From Deuterostichococcus epilithicus (lineage: Eukaryota; Chlorophyta; Trebouxiophyceae; Prasiolales; Stichococcaceae), in the NCBI GenBank assembly GCA_033439295.1, contig JAVTLE010000014.1:1116001-1180000 (forward strand): DNA of 64,000 nucleotides, in the 5' to 3' direction. The notes under the pieces are model-generated. The model had not been told where the DNA came from. It saw only the letters and a program-made list of their open reading frames with translations, and made no database searches. Numbering within the stretch: the first letter of the stretch is position 1; every line of letters begins with the position of its first letter. Shown piece by piece: positions 24,501 through 36,598 of the stretch. A program made the translations under genes and the position numbers.

Positions 24501-27500
24501 TGGCAGGAGTCGCTGGTACAGGCGAGATGCATTCTGTGGCTGAGGCGGTAGTCCTGCGGGCCTGAGACATCGGCCCAACCGTGTCTCAGTGTTGGACCCT
24601 ACCAAGTCGCAGGGCTTTGAGACCTGCAAAGCTGTACCAGACATTGAGTACAGTTTCTGCGGCTGACTAGGCAGTCCTGCAGAGGTGCATTACATGTGCA
24701 ATGCAAGTGCAATGCATACCTCGTAGTGTGCATATGCAGTGCATATGCGCTCCTGCCGTTTTACCCTGGGTGCTGCATGCACCCGCCACAGAGTCCGTTT
24801 CCCGTCCCCTGCTGCTCCCATCAAGATGCACATCAAATTTGCATTGCAGCACCCCAATTGAGGTCCTGCAACTCATTGTGGTCCAACTAACTGTGCCCCA
24901 TGGCAGGCACGAGATGGAGGCGGTGCGGCCTATCCTGGTCGTCGCGCCGTCGTCGATGCTGCCGTTTTGGGAGGGCGAGCTGGCGCTGTGGGTTGGCGAT
25001 GACGCCAACGTGGTGACATACGCCGGCGTGCTCGCGGCGCGCTCCGTGATGCACGACAACGAGCTGTGGCTGGCGCCTGGCAGCATGGACGGCAAGTCGG
25101 CGACCTTCAAAACGCGCGAGGCGCTGCCCAGCCGGGTGCGTGGCTGTCATGGTGTCGTACTGGCTGGTTCGCTCGTGTTGACGCGTATCCTCGAAATCCA
25201 CATTCTGCATCATATTCCTGCACCCTCAGCCGCTACTGTGCATCAGACTCCCTCATGCCCTGGCATCCTGTTGATCGTGGCCTCTGTTGGATTGGTAGAA
25301 GTCCAATCTATCATCTCGCACTGGCAGGTGCCCAAGCCAGAGATCGTGATCACGTCCTACGAGGCGGCGGCCGCCGACGCACCGGCGCTCAAGGCTATCA
25401 GCTGGGAGGTGGTGCTGCTGGACGAACGCCAGCGTGGCCGCGCCGGCCTTGCCAAGGTCCGCAGCTGCATTGCGCTCGGAGAAAAACGGGGATCACGAGG
25501 TTGGAAAAAATCGGGGATCACAAGGTCCCTGAGGCTGCTACACTGGAAATACCAGCATAGCATCTGGCGCACAGGCAGTGTGCTGGCGGTGTGAAGCTCG
25601 CCACTTGCCCCCTTTTGCAGGCCCTCGTACTTGCAAACTCTCAGCTCAGAGCAGGACGCTTCTGCATCTCTGAAAGTGTCGACCGCGCTCATGTTGCAGG
25701 TGTTTGTTTCAGAAGCAGGACGCTTGTTCTACTGTCTCTGACAGTCTAAACCGCACTCCGCAGGTGCATGCGGCGTTGGGGGACCTGGACGCGGCGTTCC
25801 GCATGCTCATCGCGGGCTCGCGGGTCCAGGCCAGCTCCAATGATGGCGCGGCGCTCGACTTCCTGCAGCCGGCCCACATCGACCTGGAGGCACTGGCGCA
25901 AGACCAGCCGCGCGGCTCTCAGGAAGCCACCGCCCAGGTGCAGATCTTTAGACCTCTAAGCTGCAATGCATCACGTTGTCACCCTGCTGCAGCGCTGGTC
26001 CCTACGGGAGGCGTGCGCCAGGTTTGGTGATGGGTGGCGGCTGCAGATCCGGGATAAACCGACTTGCCGAGCCTTGTGAGTGGTGCGTCTCCCACTTGTG
26101 ACCATTCGTCGATGACGAGCAGTCGGCGACACCAGAAGCTGCACACACGCAGGCGGAGCGGCTGCGGGCGGCGCTGGGCACGCTGACGCTGCGGCGGCTG
26201 CGCTCGGCAGTCGGCCCGCCGGCGCCGGCGCTGCTGGAGGTGGCGCTGCCAGTAGAGCTGACCCGCCTGCAGGCCGCCTGCTACCGCACCGTGCTCATCC
26301 GCTCCTACGAGCTGCTGTCCGACCCAAAGCCGCCGCGACACTCTGGCCACAGGTGGGTGCACTGGACCAGTCCACCATACAGCACTTGGGAGTTGCGCTT
26401 TCGTCCCCCGTTGCACAGTGGGTCTTGCAGCTGGTGACACGGCAGCAGTCCGAGCTGCACACAGAGGGTTTCAGGTAGCTCTTCAGAAGATGGCAGATGG
26501 ACGGAGGAAGGAAGCTGCATGCTGCCCCAGACGGGACGGTGAAGTGCTCACTGCTGCGCCTGGCCTGTTGGCAGGGCGTCCCAGCTGCGCAGTGTGGTGG
26601 CAGAGCTGCGCAAGGTGTGCAGCTATCCCGCGCTGCTGCCAGAGTACGCCACCGCCGTCGCCCTGGCGGCCGTCGCGGCGCAGGACGGTGCCGCGGCCGG
26701 CGNCGGGGAGGCGCCGGAGGCGGCCGCCGCTGCGGCGCAGGCGGACAGGCGGCCGGCGGACCCGGCGGCAGCGTCGGGCAAGGTCCGACTGCTGCGGCAG
26801 CTGCTGCCGGCGCTGCAGGCGGGCGGCCACCGCGTGCTGCTGCTCAGCCAGTCCCGCAAGGTGCTTCTGCGTGCATCCCAGTCACGCTGGCGCAGTGACG
26901 GCACAGACCCCTCGCGCACCAAATGCGAATTGGCCTCCGGCAGGCTCCACACTCGGACGACTGGCACCCTCGTGATCGAATGCCTGGCACTCCGCGTTGG
27001 CAGAGTGGACGCAGCGGCGCAGTGATTGCCGGCACCTGAGGAGGCACTGAGCGCCTGCCGCTGTGGCTTCTGCAGGCGCTGGACACGATCGAGGACTTCC
27101 TGAAGGGCGCCTACGGAGCAGCCGCGCTTGAGCGCATCGACGGCGGCACACACGCCGCGCAGCGGCACGCCGCCGTGCAGCGCTTCAACCAGGCCGACTC
27201 CCCCGCATGGTGCGCTCGTCAGCCACCCGGTCATTGCCAACATCTCATTATTCCGGCAACTCTGATTGACAAACATATCCCAGACAGCCGTTTCGCATCG
27301 CTGCAAGCACCGCCTCGAGCATGTTTGCCCTGCTCCTTTGCCGCTCCACTGGTAAGCAGCAGGCTCAAGAGCACCGAGGACATCGCCACTGACATTCCAT
27401 GTGCCGTTTCACTCGCTGCAGGATCTTCCTGCTGGCGGCACGGTCGTGCGGCCTGGGCACCGACCTGCCCGGCATCAGCGCGGTGGTCGTCCACGACTCC

Positions 27501-30500
27501 GACTGGGACCCCCGCCTGGATCTGCAGGCATGCATGTAATCCTTCTGTGCGTTTTGGAATGATCCACGATGAGAACCCTCCGTGCGAACCTGCCAAGGAA
27601 GGCTTGAGAGCTGTCAAAGCGCATGCCTCCGAAGCTGTCACCATCTGACATGCCCTCCGCAACAAGTTTGATCCTAGGGCACATCCAGTGCAATCATCCA
27701 TCTGATGCCAGCGCGCATCTGCCTGCGGCGCAGGCCATGTCGCATGCACGCCGCATCGGCAGCGGCGCCAAGCTGCCGGTGTACCGCCTGTTCATGCGGC
27801 ACACTGTGGAGGAGCGGCTGCTGGCATTGTCAACCGAGCGCCGCCGCAGCATCGCCACCCTCATCCGCCCCGCCGCTGGCCGCTCGTCTCCCGAGGTGGG
27901 GCGTGCCTGTGGCCCATTACAAACTTGACGCCTGCCAACATGTTTGGCTCCTGGCTTTTGCACTTGCGGTTGAGGCAACAGTCTTTGGTATTCCGGTGCC
28001 GGCCCGCTCTGGAGGCGAGACTCTCCCCCGCGCCGCCGGGGAGGGCGGGGGCCAGGAGGGATTTTCCAATAACACAGAAGATCGTTCCGATGCAATTAGT
28101 GGTAATACCCTGGTGTCTGGTACGCAGGGCGCAAGACTGCTGGAGGACATCGTCCGCTGGGGTGTCGAGGAGCTCTTCTCCCCGGACGCGCTGGCGGTGC
28201 CGGCTGCCGCACCTGCTGCAGGCGCCATCAAGGCAGAGGGCGTTGACACAGCGGCTGCAGACATGAACATCACGGAGAATGGCAGCGCCGCAGTGGAACC
28301 ACCTGCCGCAGCGGACGAGCTGCCTGTGCTTCCTGCACCCGCGCTGCAGCGGCTGGCCGGCATTGCGGACGAGACCCGGAAGTCGTCAGACTGGATGCCG
28401 GCGGCGCTCGCGGATGCCGAGCCCGCCGGGCCTGTGGCGGGCGGTGCCGCTCCAGACGTGCCCACCGCCAATGGGCTGGCGGGCGGCGCCGGGCGGCTTC
28501 TGGTGCGGCCGTCGCAGGCGATGCTGGTGGCGCGGCCGGCGGAGAGGCGCCCAAGGTGGTGTCGGGACTGGGCCCGGGCCTGGAGGGTGTGGTCACCCGC
28601 GAGTGGCAGCCCAATGAGTGCGAGGAGGACGAGGTCTCCGAAGCAGGTGCGCTGCGTTGTGTCGCACTGCGGCTGCTCTGGGAGCACCCAGATGCAGGCA
28701 TGCTGCAGCCCTTTGGGGCGCTTTTGCCGCAGCACCTGGTTGCTGCTTCATGGGCATTTGTCTACATGCTGAAGATATTGCTCCTGATGCGGCTGTGGTC
28801 CTGCTGTAGAGAAGCAATGTCACTCTGCAGATGCTGTGCATTTGTAGAACGAGCGCTCTGCTGCCTCCAGCTGCTGGAGCCATGCTGCATTTCGGGAAGT
28901 GCAGCGTGCGACTTGCGTCGGGCTGCACTTCCAGCCGGGGAACAGCATGGGTACCACGGCCCGGCGCAGCAGAGTGCCACTGCCGTGCCTCTGATGTCAT
29001 GCAGACGGCCCTTCAGATTCAAACTTTAAGACAATTCTTTAAAACTTGGCGGGTGCCGCTGCGAGAAGCTGCCGTTTGCACAGCATCCAAAGCTGTCGAG
29101 TCACAATTTCGCAGTGGACGACGACGACGAGGAGGGCGAGGAGGGGGAGGAGGGCGGCGGGCTGCTGGCGCGCGCGGACAGCCCCGCCAGCGCCAGCTCC
29201 TTCTGGGAGGGCCTCCTGCGCCTGCACTACCAGCAGCTGCGGCGGGAGGATGAGGTGCGCCATCCGCCCGCCCCCGCCCCCGCCGCTCCCTGCTTCCTGC
29301 AGGCGGCAGTTTCTGGCGCATGCTGCGTGTGGCAACGGCAGAGTGTGCAGCCAGCGCCCTCGAACCAGCCGCGGCGCAGCGTACTGGGGAGAGCGAATGC
29401 TGTCTGATCATGCATGGGTGTGGCCCGCCCACACTCCATCTTGCGTGCCAAGACTGCCGTCATGTCTGGTGCGGACTCTTCGCCCCTGGCGCGCGGCAGG
29501 ATGCGCTGGTGCAGACGCTGACGGAGCAGCAGGCGGAGGACGGCGACGGCGACGCCTCGGGCGGCCGCAGCGGCGCACTGCCGGACGACTCCGACGCAGA
29601 GGACGTGGAGGAGGACGAGGGCGACCCGCCCTCGCGCGCCGGCTCCGGCATGACCGCCTCCAACTCGGTGGGCCACCCCCTCTGCTGCTGACACGTCGCA
29701 CCTGTAACCACCTAATGTGTCGCCTCCCGCGCCGGCTCTGGTACACCGCCTCCGACGCAGCAGGCATGACTGTGCTGCTCCTTCAGCAGCTGGCACGCCA
29801 GTTGGGGCCTGGCATGGCAGTCTCGCGTTCGACAGGCAGGCTGCTGCTGACACGGCGGCTGACAGGGTGCAGGCGGCGCTTGGTGGGCCGTGCAACCCAT
29901 CTCCCCTTACCACCTGTCGCGGGAAGGGTGTGAGGCGCTGACCCATCACACTCGAGCACCTCATGTCCGCCTGCCGGTGAGTTGACCAGCTACCTGTCCC
30001 CCGTCCTGCAGGGCGACGCAGACTACGTGGTCGGCTCGGCGCGGCCGCGCGGCGGGCGTGGGGGGCGGTATGGGCGCAACGGCGCGAGCGCCGCGGGGCG
30101 CGGCCGCCTGCAGCGCCGCCGCCGTGGCGAGGACGACGACTTGGCCATCGCGCTGGACGAGGGGCGCGGCAAGCGCCGACGACGAGGTGCGATCGCGCCC
30201 GAGTGTTCCCAGGCCTGTCCACGGTGGACGCCTGAGGACTGCCGACAAGTTTCCACGCTGGGGCGCCGCCCTGCAAGGCTTCGCACTGCTTGTGGCCGCT
30301 GTGCGATGCCGCGCGGGTGCCGCATGAACCATGGGCAGCTCCAGGTCACATCCTCCCGCGACTCGCCTCCCTGCAGTCGTGGCGGCGGCCGACGGACGCG
30401 GCGCGGCGAGCGTCGGCGAGGTGGAGACGCTGCGTCGGGAGTGGGCGCGCCACGAGGCAGTCATGCGCTCGATCGGTGACCCCGCCAGCCCGGAGGGCAG

Positions 30501-33177
30501 CATCGCGCGGCGCGCCTTCGAGCGCCTCACCGACATCGTCGCAGAGCTGCAGCTGGACGCCAGCATCGTGGAGCTGGCCCACCAGGCGAGTCGGGTCCCG
30601 GGTCATGCAAAGCCAGGAACACGCACCAAAGCCAGGAACAGGCGCCTCGTCCCCTCGCCCCGCAAGCCCGCAGGGAGCCAATACACTTAAAGTAGAACCT
30701 CTTCGGTATGTTTCCAAATGATAGTTTGTTTGTCTGTTTAGACGGACAATATCCCTGACTGAGGGCGGCGGAGCAGCCAGTCACGGCCTTGATGCCCCTT
30801 CGGGCGCGCGCTGCCGCGAGGGAGCCAGCTCACCGGTGCAGCAGCGGCTGGTCCTGCCGTCGCGCCCGCCAGACTTCACTGACAACCTTGCACTGCTCTC
30901 GCAGGCGGCGGAGATCCTGCTGATGATGCGGCCAGACAGCGAGGTGCCGTCAGACTTCCAGGACTACACGCTGGTGGCGCTGACGGGCGTCGCGGTGCAC
31001 CTGTCGGGGTCCTCCCCCTCCGAGCCCGCCATGCTGCCCACCCTGGTACGGCGTCCGCTACGTTTGTTGCGCTTGCCCCTTTGCCCCTCCCCGCCCCCGG
31101 ACACTTACCTTTCCCACTGGATCTCAGGTGTGTCCGCGTGGATCCCAGCAGCTTTTGCTTGCACGATCGTCATGACTGTCCATCACGCCCACTGTTTCTG
31201 GCATGCAGGCGAGGAGGTATCGGCAGGATGTGGCAGCCCTGGAGCAGGTGTTCGAGTACATCATGCAGAGCCTGGCGAACTACAGGTGCGCTTATGACTG
31301 CACATCACCATTGCGTTCATTACTGTGTGGCAACTGTGTGCGAAGTGAAGCCGCCGCCGTGGACCTGATCTTGGTCAGCAGCAGCAGTGTGAACATAACA
31401 CCTGGAGCCTCGGAGGCTACATGTTACATCTATGCGCTGGGGCCACTGCCTTGCAGGACTATGTACCAGCGGATGCAGGGCATGCTGAAGGATGGCACCC
31501 TGGCAGAGCAGTCCGCAAACGGCGGCAATGCTGCTGCCGGCAGGGTGCGCATCCCCCTCGCTTCTCCTTCCGTGCACATGTGCAGACCGCTGGCTCAGAG
31601 AGGGGTATAGCTCAACATGTTTAGTGGCACGAGCCATATCACTTTCGCCCGCTCCCCGAGCAGCGCCTGCAAGCCGCACTGTGCACATGCGTGCCATGCT
31701 CTATAACAGCACACCACCACTGTGGTGCTCAAGATACGCCGGCTGCCGTCGACTCTGCAGGACGGCCAGCTGGGCGGCGCCGGCAGCTTGGGCCTCATCT
31801 CCGACATGGACGCCTTTTCCCAGAAGCTGGCCGCCATCGTCGCCTCCGACTACACCCATGCCGCCCTGGTGCGAACCAGGGTGCTTCTGCGCCATCGAGT
31901 CTGTTGTGGTCTCAGACAATGCTCTCCTTTTGGTGTCCTGTTGCCTCTGCCTCACTCTTGCATGGGATACTCACAGCTGGCGCAGGGTGTCATGCTGCAG
32001 CCTAGTGTTTGTGCTTCTTCCTGCAGATTGTTGCCTTGCATGGGCCAAGGCTCCGCAAACTGCTTGCGCTTTTGTACTGCCAAACACAGGCGGCGGGGCC
32101 GCTGGATGTGCCGAGCGGGCCGCTGCAGCAGCTGTACAACTTCCTGCCGAGCGAGGGCGGCGTCATGGCCAGCGAGACAGAGTCCATCCTCACGCAGCTG
32201 CGCGGCATGCAGGAGCAGGTGCCTTGCCATGACGAACTCCGTATTATTTTGCCCTTCATTTGATGCTTCCATGTCGCTGGCAGCGCCGCAAGTGCCTCTG
32301 TCAGGTCTCGGCTGCAGGGGAGGCTTACACTGGGGAATCTGCTGGCACTCAGTGTGCGATTGTGCTCACAGCGTTTCACCATCCCTGGCACTGAGAGCTG
32401 CTTTCCCGTGGGGGTCTGCTTTCCACTGCGCAAGTGCACCCATGCCCTTCCCCGCATGGTTTTCACCGGCTTGTCACCCGCCCCGCTTACCCCTGATGAG
32501 GTGGTGCATTTTGACCGCATCCACAGCGTCCGCGTGACGGCGACCCCCAGGAGGGGTCAACAGCGTTACATTTGATTCCCAGGGTTCAGCATCATCGAAT
32601 TCTGTGGCGCTCGCAGGTGGCGCTGTTTGATCGCATCCACAGCATCCGCGTCAAGGCGATCCAGGAGGAGTACCAGCGCTACATGGAGCGCGTGCGCACA
32701 AAGGCGCAGACCGCCATCGACCAGGCCAACACGCAGTACCAGCACTCGCGCACGATGCTCACCGCGCGTGTGGACGCCCTGGTGCACTACCTCCAGCAGC
32801 GCCACCTGCAGGTATGCAAGAGGGTTTTGTTGTGTGTGAGTGTGAGTGTGTGAAGGCCGCCTTCCTGGGGACCGCCCCGCGGGCACTGCCTTGTCGTGTC
32901 GGAGTTTGCATCCGTGTCGTCGCGGTGCCTCACGGGACTGAGGCTGTGGTGGGTGGCTGCATGTAGACGGTCCTCTTCTGGCCCCGCAGCTTGCTGATCT
33001 CATGTTCTAAGTGCAACGTAACTGCACTTGATGAGTTTTGACAAGGCGGCGGCGGGGTGCCACGACTCGAGCCTGACAGCACCTGTCATGCTCTGTCCAG
33101 CTGCAGCAGCAAGGCGCTGCGCAGCAGGCGGCGGCGGCGCAGCAGCAGGCGCAGCAGCAGCAGGCGCAGCAGCAGGC

Positions 33178-33208
<31 letters not shown>

Positions 33209-36200
33209 GGGCAGCAGGGCGGCGGCGACGGCGACGGCTGGGGGCACCAGCAGGAGCCCGGCCTCTCGGAGCTCACAACGCAGCCGGCCTTTATGCGCTA
33301 TCTCCAGGTGTCCTTCTGCGCCCAGTTTCTCCATGTTAGCATACCCTCGCGCGCGAACGTGCGCCACTGCAATGGCGTTTTTTGGAGACGCTCATGTCGA
33401 CCACGCCTATCACGAAACCCAAGGTGTCCATGTGCTTCAGAACACTTCTTGTGTCTTCGTGACGCGGTGGCGTGTGTGCGCTGCCGCAGAATGTGCAGGC
33501 CAATGGCATGACGGCAGAGCAGCTGGAGCAGCTGAAGCACCACTTCCTGGAGCAGCAGCGGCGAGAGCAGCAGCTGCAGCAGCAGCAGGCCCAGGCCAAG
33601 CAGCAGCAGGCGCAGCAACAGCAGCAGCAGCAAGTGGCTGCAGCCCAGCAGCAGCAGGCGCAGCACCAACAGCAGCAGCAGGCACAGCAACAGGCCGTGG
33701 CGGCGCAGCAGGCCGTGGCGCAGCAGCAGCAGCAGGCGCAGCAGCAGCAACAGGCGCAGGCCGGCGAGCCTGCAGTCCAGTCCGACCCTCAGGTGTGTGT
33801 GTGTGTGTGTGCGCGATACCCCTGCCAGAGTGGCCATGGTGCCCCCTCTTCTACTCTCTCAAACACTACCCTGCCTGCGACTTTGAAGTCCGGATGTACT
33901 CGGGTGAGTACCTCTTCATCAGTCCCTCTCTCGCTGCAGGAGGAGGGCTGGGGCGGTGACACCGAGAGTAATGGCCGGCAGCCGGGCGGCCCGGTCAAGC
34001 CGCCTCGGCCGTCGCAGCACGCGGGCGGTTTACCGCATGTCGCCTCCGCGCCGCAGCTCAGCAAGGCGCAGGCACGCTGCTCGCTGTCGGTCATGCTCAC
34101 TTGTTTCCTGTCAGCGCGCGCAAGTATCAGCAGCCTGTGACCTTGGTGGTGCCCACAGAGCACACTGCTACAGGCTCTGTAACCTGGTTGCCCTGCTGAT
34201 GTCACAATGTCACAACCGCAACAATGCGGTCATTTGTGTGCCACCCCGTCTTGTCTGTGTGTTGTGCACCAAAGCCTCAACCAGGCGGGCTCCCTCCTAT
34301 GCAGGGTGGCGCGGGTGGACAGGTGCAGATCAGCAGCGCCAGTGGCGCCTACCCGGCCACCTCCCAGGCTGGCTTCCTGTCGCAGCAGCAGCAGCTGCTG
34401 GCGCGGCAGCTGGCGCAGCCCGTTGGACTGCCGCTCAACCGCCTCACGCCGCTGCAGTCGCAGCAGGTGCAATAGCTCGCAAGCCGTCGACTGAATTTCA
34501 ATCTCCATTGCGGGACCCTGTCAGAGTTGCAGAAGCCTGTCCTTGATGTGAAGAACGCTGCCGCATGTTGGTCGTAATTGCGGCGAGCAGAACCTAAGCC
34601 GGTTCTGCCGGCCACAGCGCCGCATGTGTGAGGCTCGCCACTTTTGGCGCTGCACGTTTTGACAGTGAACTGCTTCGAAACTGCCAATGTCCACCTTGCC
34701 GGACGACATACAGGATGCCACACACGCATTGTTCTTTGCTGACGAATCTGCAAGCCTGCGCTTTCGGCCTGTGCGGCCAGACACTCACATTGTTCTCGCC
34801 TCCTGTCCAGGTGCTGGGCATGTGGCAGGCGCAGCAGCCAGAGCAGACGACAGTCATCCAGCGCGCTCGCAGCGACGCCAATGCGCAGCAGCAGCAGCCC
34901 GCCGCCGCTGCCGCCGCAGCCTCGGCGCCGCCCCCGGCGTCCGCAGCCGTCTCCTCCGGCCTCGCCGCCTTCAGCCAGCAGCGGGAGTCCGCTTCGCCCT
35001 CGCCGCAGGTGCGCCAAACCCTGCGAGCGATGCACGACCCCTTGGGCCATCTCCCATCTGCCTCTGAGGCCACTCTCTGGCTGCTGGGACCGACCCACGA
35101 CAGCCACACAGACACGTCGCCCCAAACCTCTCCATGCACCACCTGCTCAGGGGCTTCTAAATGGCTTTTGCAATGGCCTCAGGCGCAGATGACCAAGACA
35201 GGCAGCGGCTCCCTGGTGCGGGGCGTCACCGTGCAGTCTGGCGCTCCCGGCCTGCCCGGCCACCCCGTCAAGGTGCACCCTTTGTTTGAAACCACCCTCT
35301 GACGAAACAAGCAACGACAGCCTCCTCGGTGGCCCTGCCCGCCGCTGCTCTGCTGTGCTGAGCCAGAAAGCGAGTCCTGCAAGTGCCTTGTGTCACTGCA
35401 TGGGGGCCACCTGTGAGGCACCCGTCGCCGGGCCAATCGTTCACGGCGCCTCCTCCCCTGTGCCTGCGCAGGGCGCCGGCGGCCGGGACGGCAGCCCCTT
35501 TGAGGGCGCGGACATGGACATTGCGAGGCAGCTATCGGCGCGCTCGCTGAGTGGGCAGCTGGAGATGGCGCGCACCCACAGCGGGCCACTGCCCATCGTC
35601 ACCTCTGGCGGACGTGAGTGTTCCTGTGGTCTCTGCGCACCACGCACTGCCTGCTGGCGCTGGCTTGCTCTGTGCAGTTGCTGCAGAGATCGTGCCCCCA
35701 GCGGCGGTCCGGCCCGGTAGCTTCGCTGCTCCTTCGCCTGATTTCGCAGCTGTGGCCCGCGGCGGGATGCGTCTCCCTGTACGCTGCGGGCCGGATGCCT
35801 GTGCTGCAACCTGGAAGAAAGCTCCCTGACAGGCGCACCGTTCGTGCCGGGTCCACAGGCGGGTCCCAGGGCTCCGGCGGCGACATCGGGCTGGTGCTGA
35901 GCTCGCGGCCCTCCATCTCCACGGGGTTGCCGCCGCCGCCGCGCCAGGCCTCACGCATGGGCACGCCGCTCAAATCCAAGTCGCGGGAGGTGTCGCCAAC
36001 ATCCTCCGGGACTCCCGCCTCGTCCGCGGGCACCCCCACGGGCACGCCGGCGTCGGCCGCGGCTGCAGCAGCGGGCGCCAGCACGAGGCCTGCCCTCCCG
36101 GGGCCTAGCATGCGCCCCTCGGCATTCGCGTCGCAGGCGGCGCAGCAGCGGGCGACGCCGCCGCTGGGCGCTGGGCGCGCCGGCGGCGCTGGTGGCACGC

Positions 36201-36598
36201 CCCGCGGCAGTGGCGCTGCTGCAGTGCAGCAATTGTCACCGAGGCCAACGGATGCGTCGGGCACAGCCATTGCTGTGCCGCTGGCGCTGCCGTCATCGGT
36301 GGCGCCGGCTTTGGCAGGCCCGCCGGCGGCAGCGGCGCAGCTGCTGCAGCCGCCTGGCGGGGCGTCGCCGCCCTGGGCGGCGGTCAGCGGCGTCGCTGCC
36401 GTGTCGCCGGCGAGGCGAGAGGGGAGCCTCCGATCTTGGATCCCCTCCGCGTCGCCTTCGCCCGATCCAGCTGCGGCGGCGGGGCAGGCCGCGGCGGCGG
36501 CAAGCGTGCCGGCCGCAGTGCTGGGCCAGCCGCCGACACAAGCGCCCGCTGCAGCGACAGAGGGGGGCGCTGTGCCGCCGCCGCCGCCGCAGCCTTGA
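18556..36598 (+). CDS. Giant CW-PWWP-chromo-SNF2 (MOM1/CHD-like) chromatin protein
   Basis: Multi-exon gene (about 40 exons); boundaries approximate. Order of domains: CW zinc finger (18720-19251; WVQCARCNQWRK, then WTCSENMWDPAHKSC); UBA-like segment (about 19890-20200; AAALLDMGFAEDEVDA); PWWP (20210-20634; RQVVWAKVEGHDWWPARVV); RGG-rich segment at 21600-21720; chromodomain 1 (VVVDTILGWRWPL at 22050, rejoined at 23000 by AEYLVKWLGKAHVHNEWVP after an alanine-rich insertion); chromodomain 2 (23290-23410; WEALVKWTNLGYDQCTWE); SNF2 ATPase N-lobe (24180-25960) and C-lobe (26150-27900). Walker A is intact (GDDVGLGKTAT) but motif II reads DERQR instead of DEAH. The C-lobe retains ERIDGGTHAAQRHAAVQRF, DSDWDPRLDLQ and YRLFMRHTVEERLLAL. 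After a FWEGLLRLHY block (29200), RGG and helical segments, the tail is polyglutamine then Ser/Pro/Ala-rich, ending PPPPPQP. CHD-type tandem chromodomains plus DERQR suggest a MOM1-like silencing factor. It could be two genes joined, but I see no break. Confidence 0.8.
21663..21698. other. Unresolved bases in GRG-repeat exon
   Basis: Seven N bases at 21663, 21669, 21670, 21679, 21683, 21691 and 21698 lie in a CGG/GGC-rich RGG-box exon. The frame before (VPTPRRGGRGRGRRG) and after (GGGRADDFDS) differ, so the Ns probably hide at least one indel. Single Ns also occur at 19852, 22501, 26703 and 56024. Confidence 0.85.
32829..32852. repeat. GT-rich microsatellite in intron
   Basis: A short GTGTGTGAGTGTGAGTGTGTG tract lies just inside an intron of the giant gene, after the exon ending QQRHLQ. 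Confidence 0.7.
33100..33215 (+). repeat. CAG/GCG trinucleotide tract (polyQ, first block)
   Basis: In the giant gene, repeated CAG with GCG gives glutamine/alanine runs up to nine glutamines long, followed by PGQQGGGDGDGWG. Confidence 0.85.
33540..33775 (+). repeat. CAG-rich tract (polyQ, second block)
   Basis: About 75 codons, mostly CAG with GCG, GTG and CAC interruptions, encoding a Q/A-rich helix after the segment MTAEQLEQLKHHFLEQQRR. CAA interruptions are present, so the tract is not a pure CAG run. Confidence 0.85.
33793..33810. repeat. GT dinucleotide repeat at a splice donor
   Basis: Nine GT units begin exactly at the intron donor after the exon ending PAVQSDPQ, so several alternative GT donors overlap. 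Confidence 0.85.

Noticed and set aside
33028-33339. Alanine-rich frame through the first CAG tract
   Set aside because: It is the GCA-frame reading of the same repeat; the CAG (glutamine) frame joins the neighbouring exons in phase.
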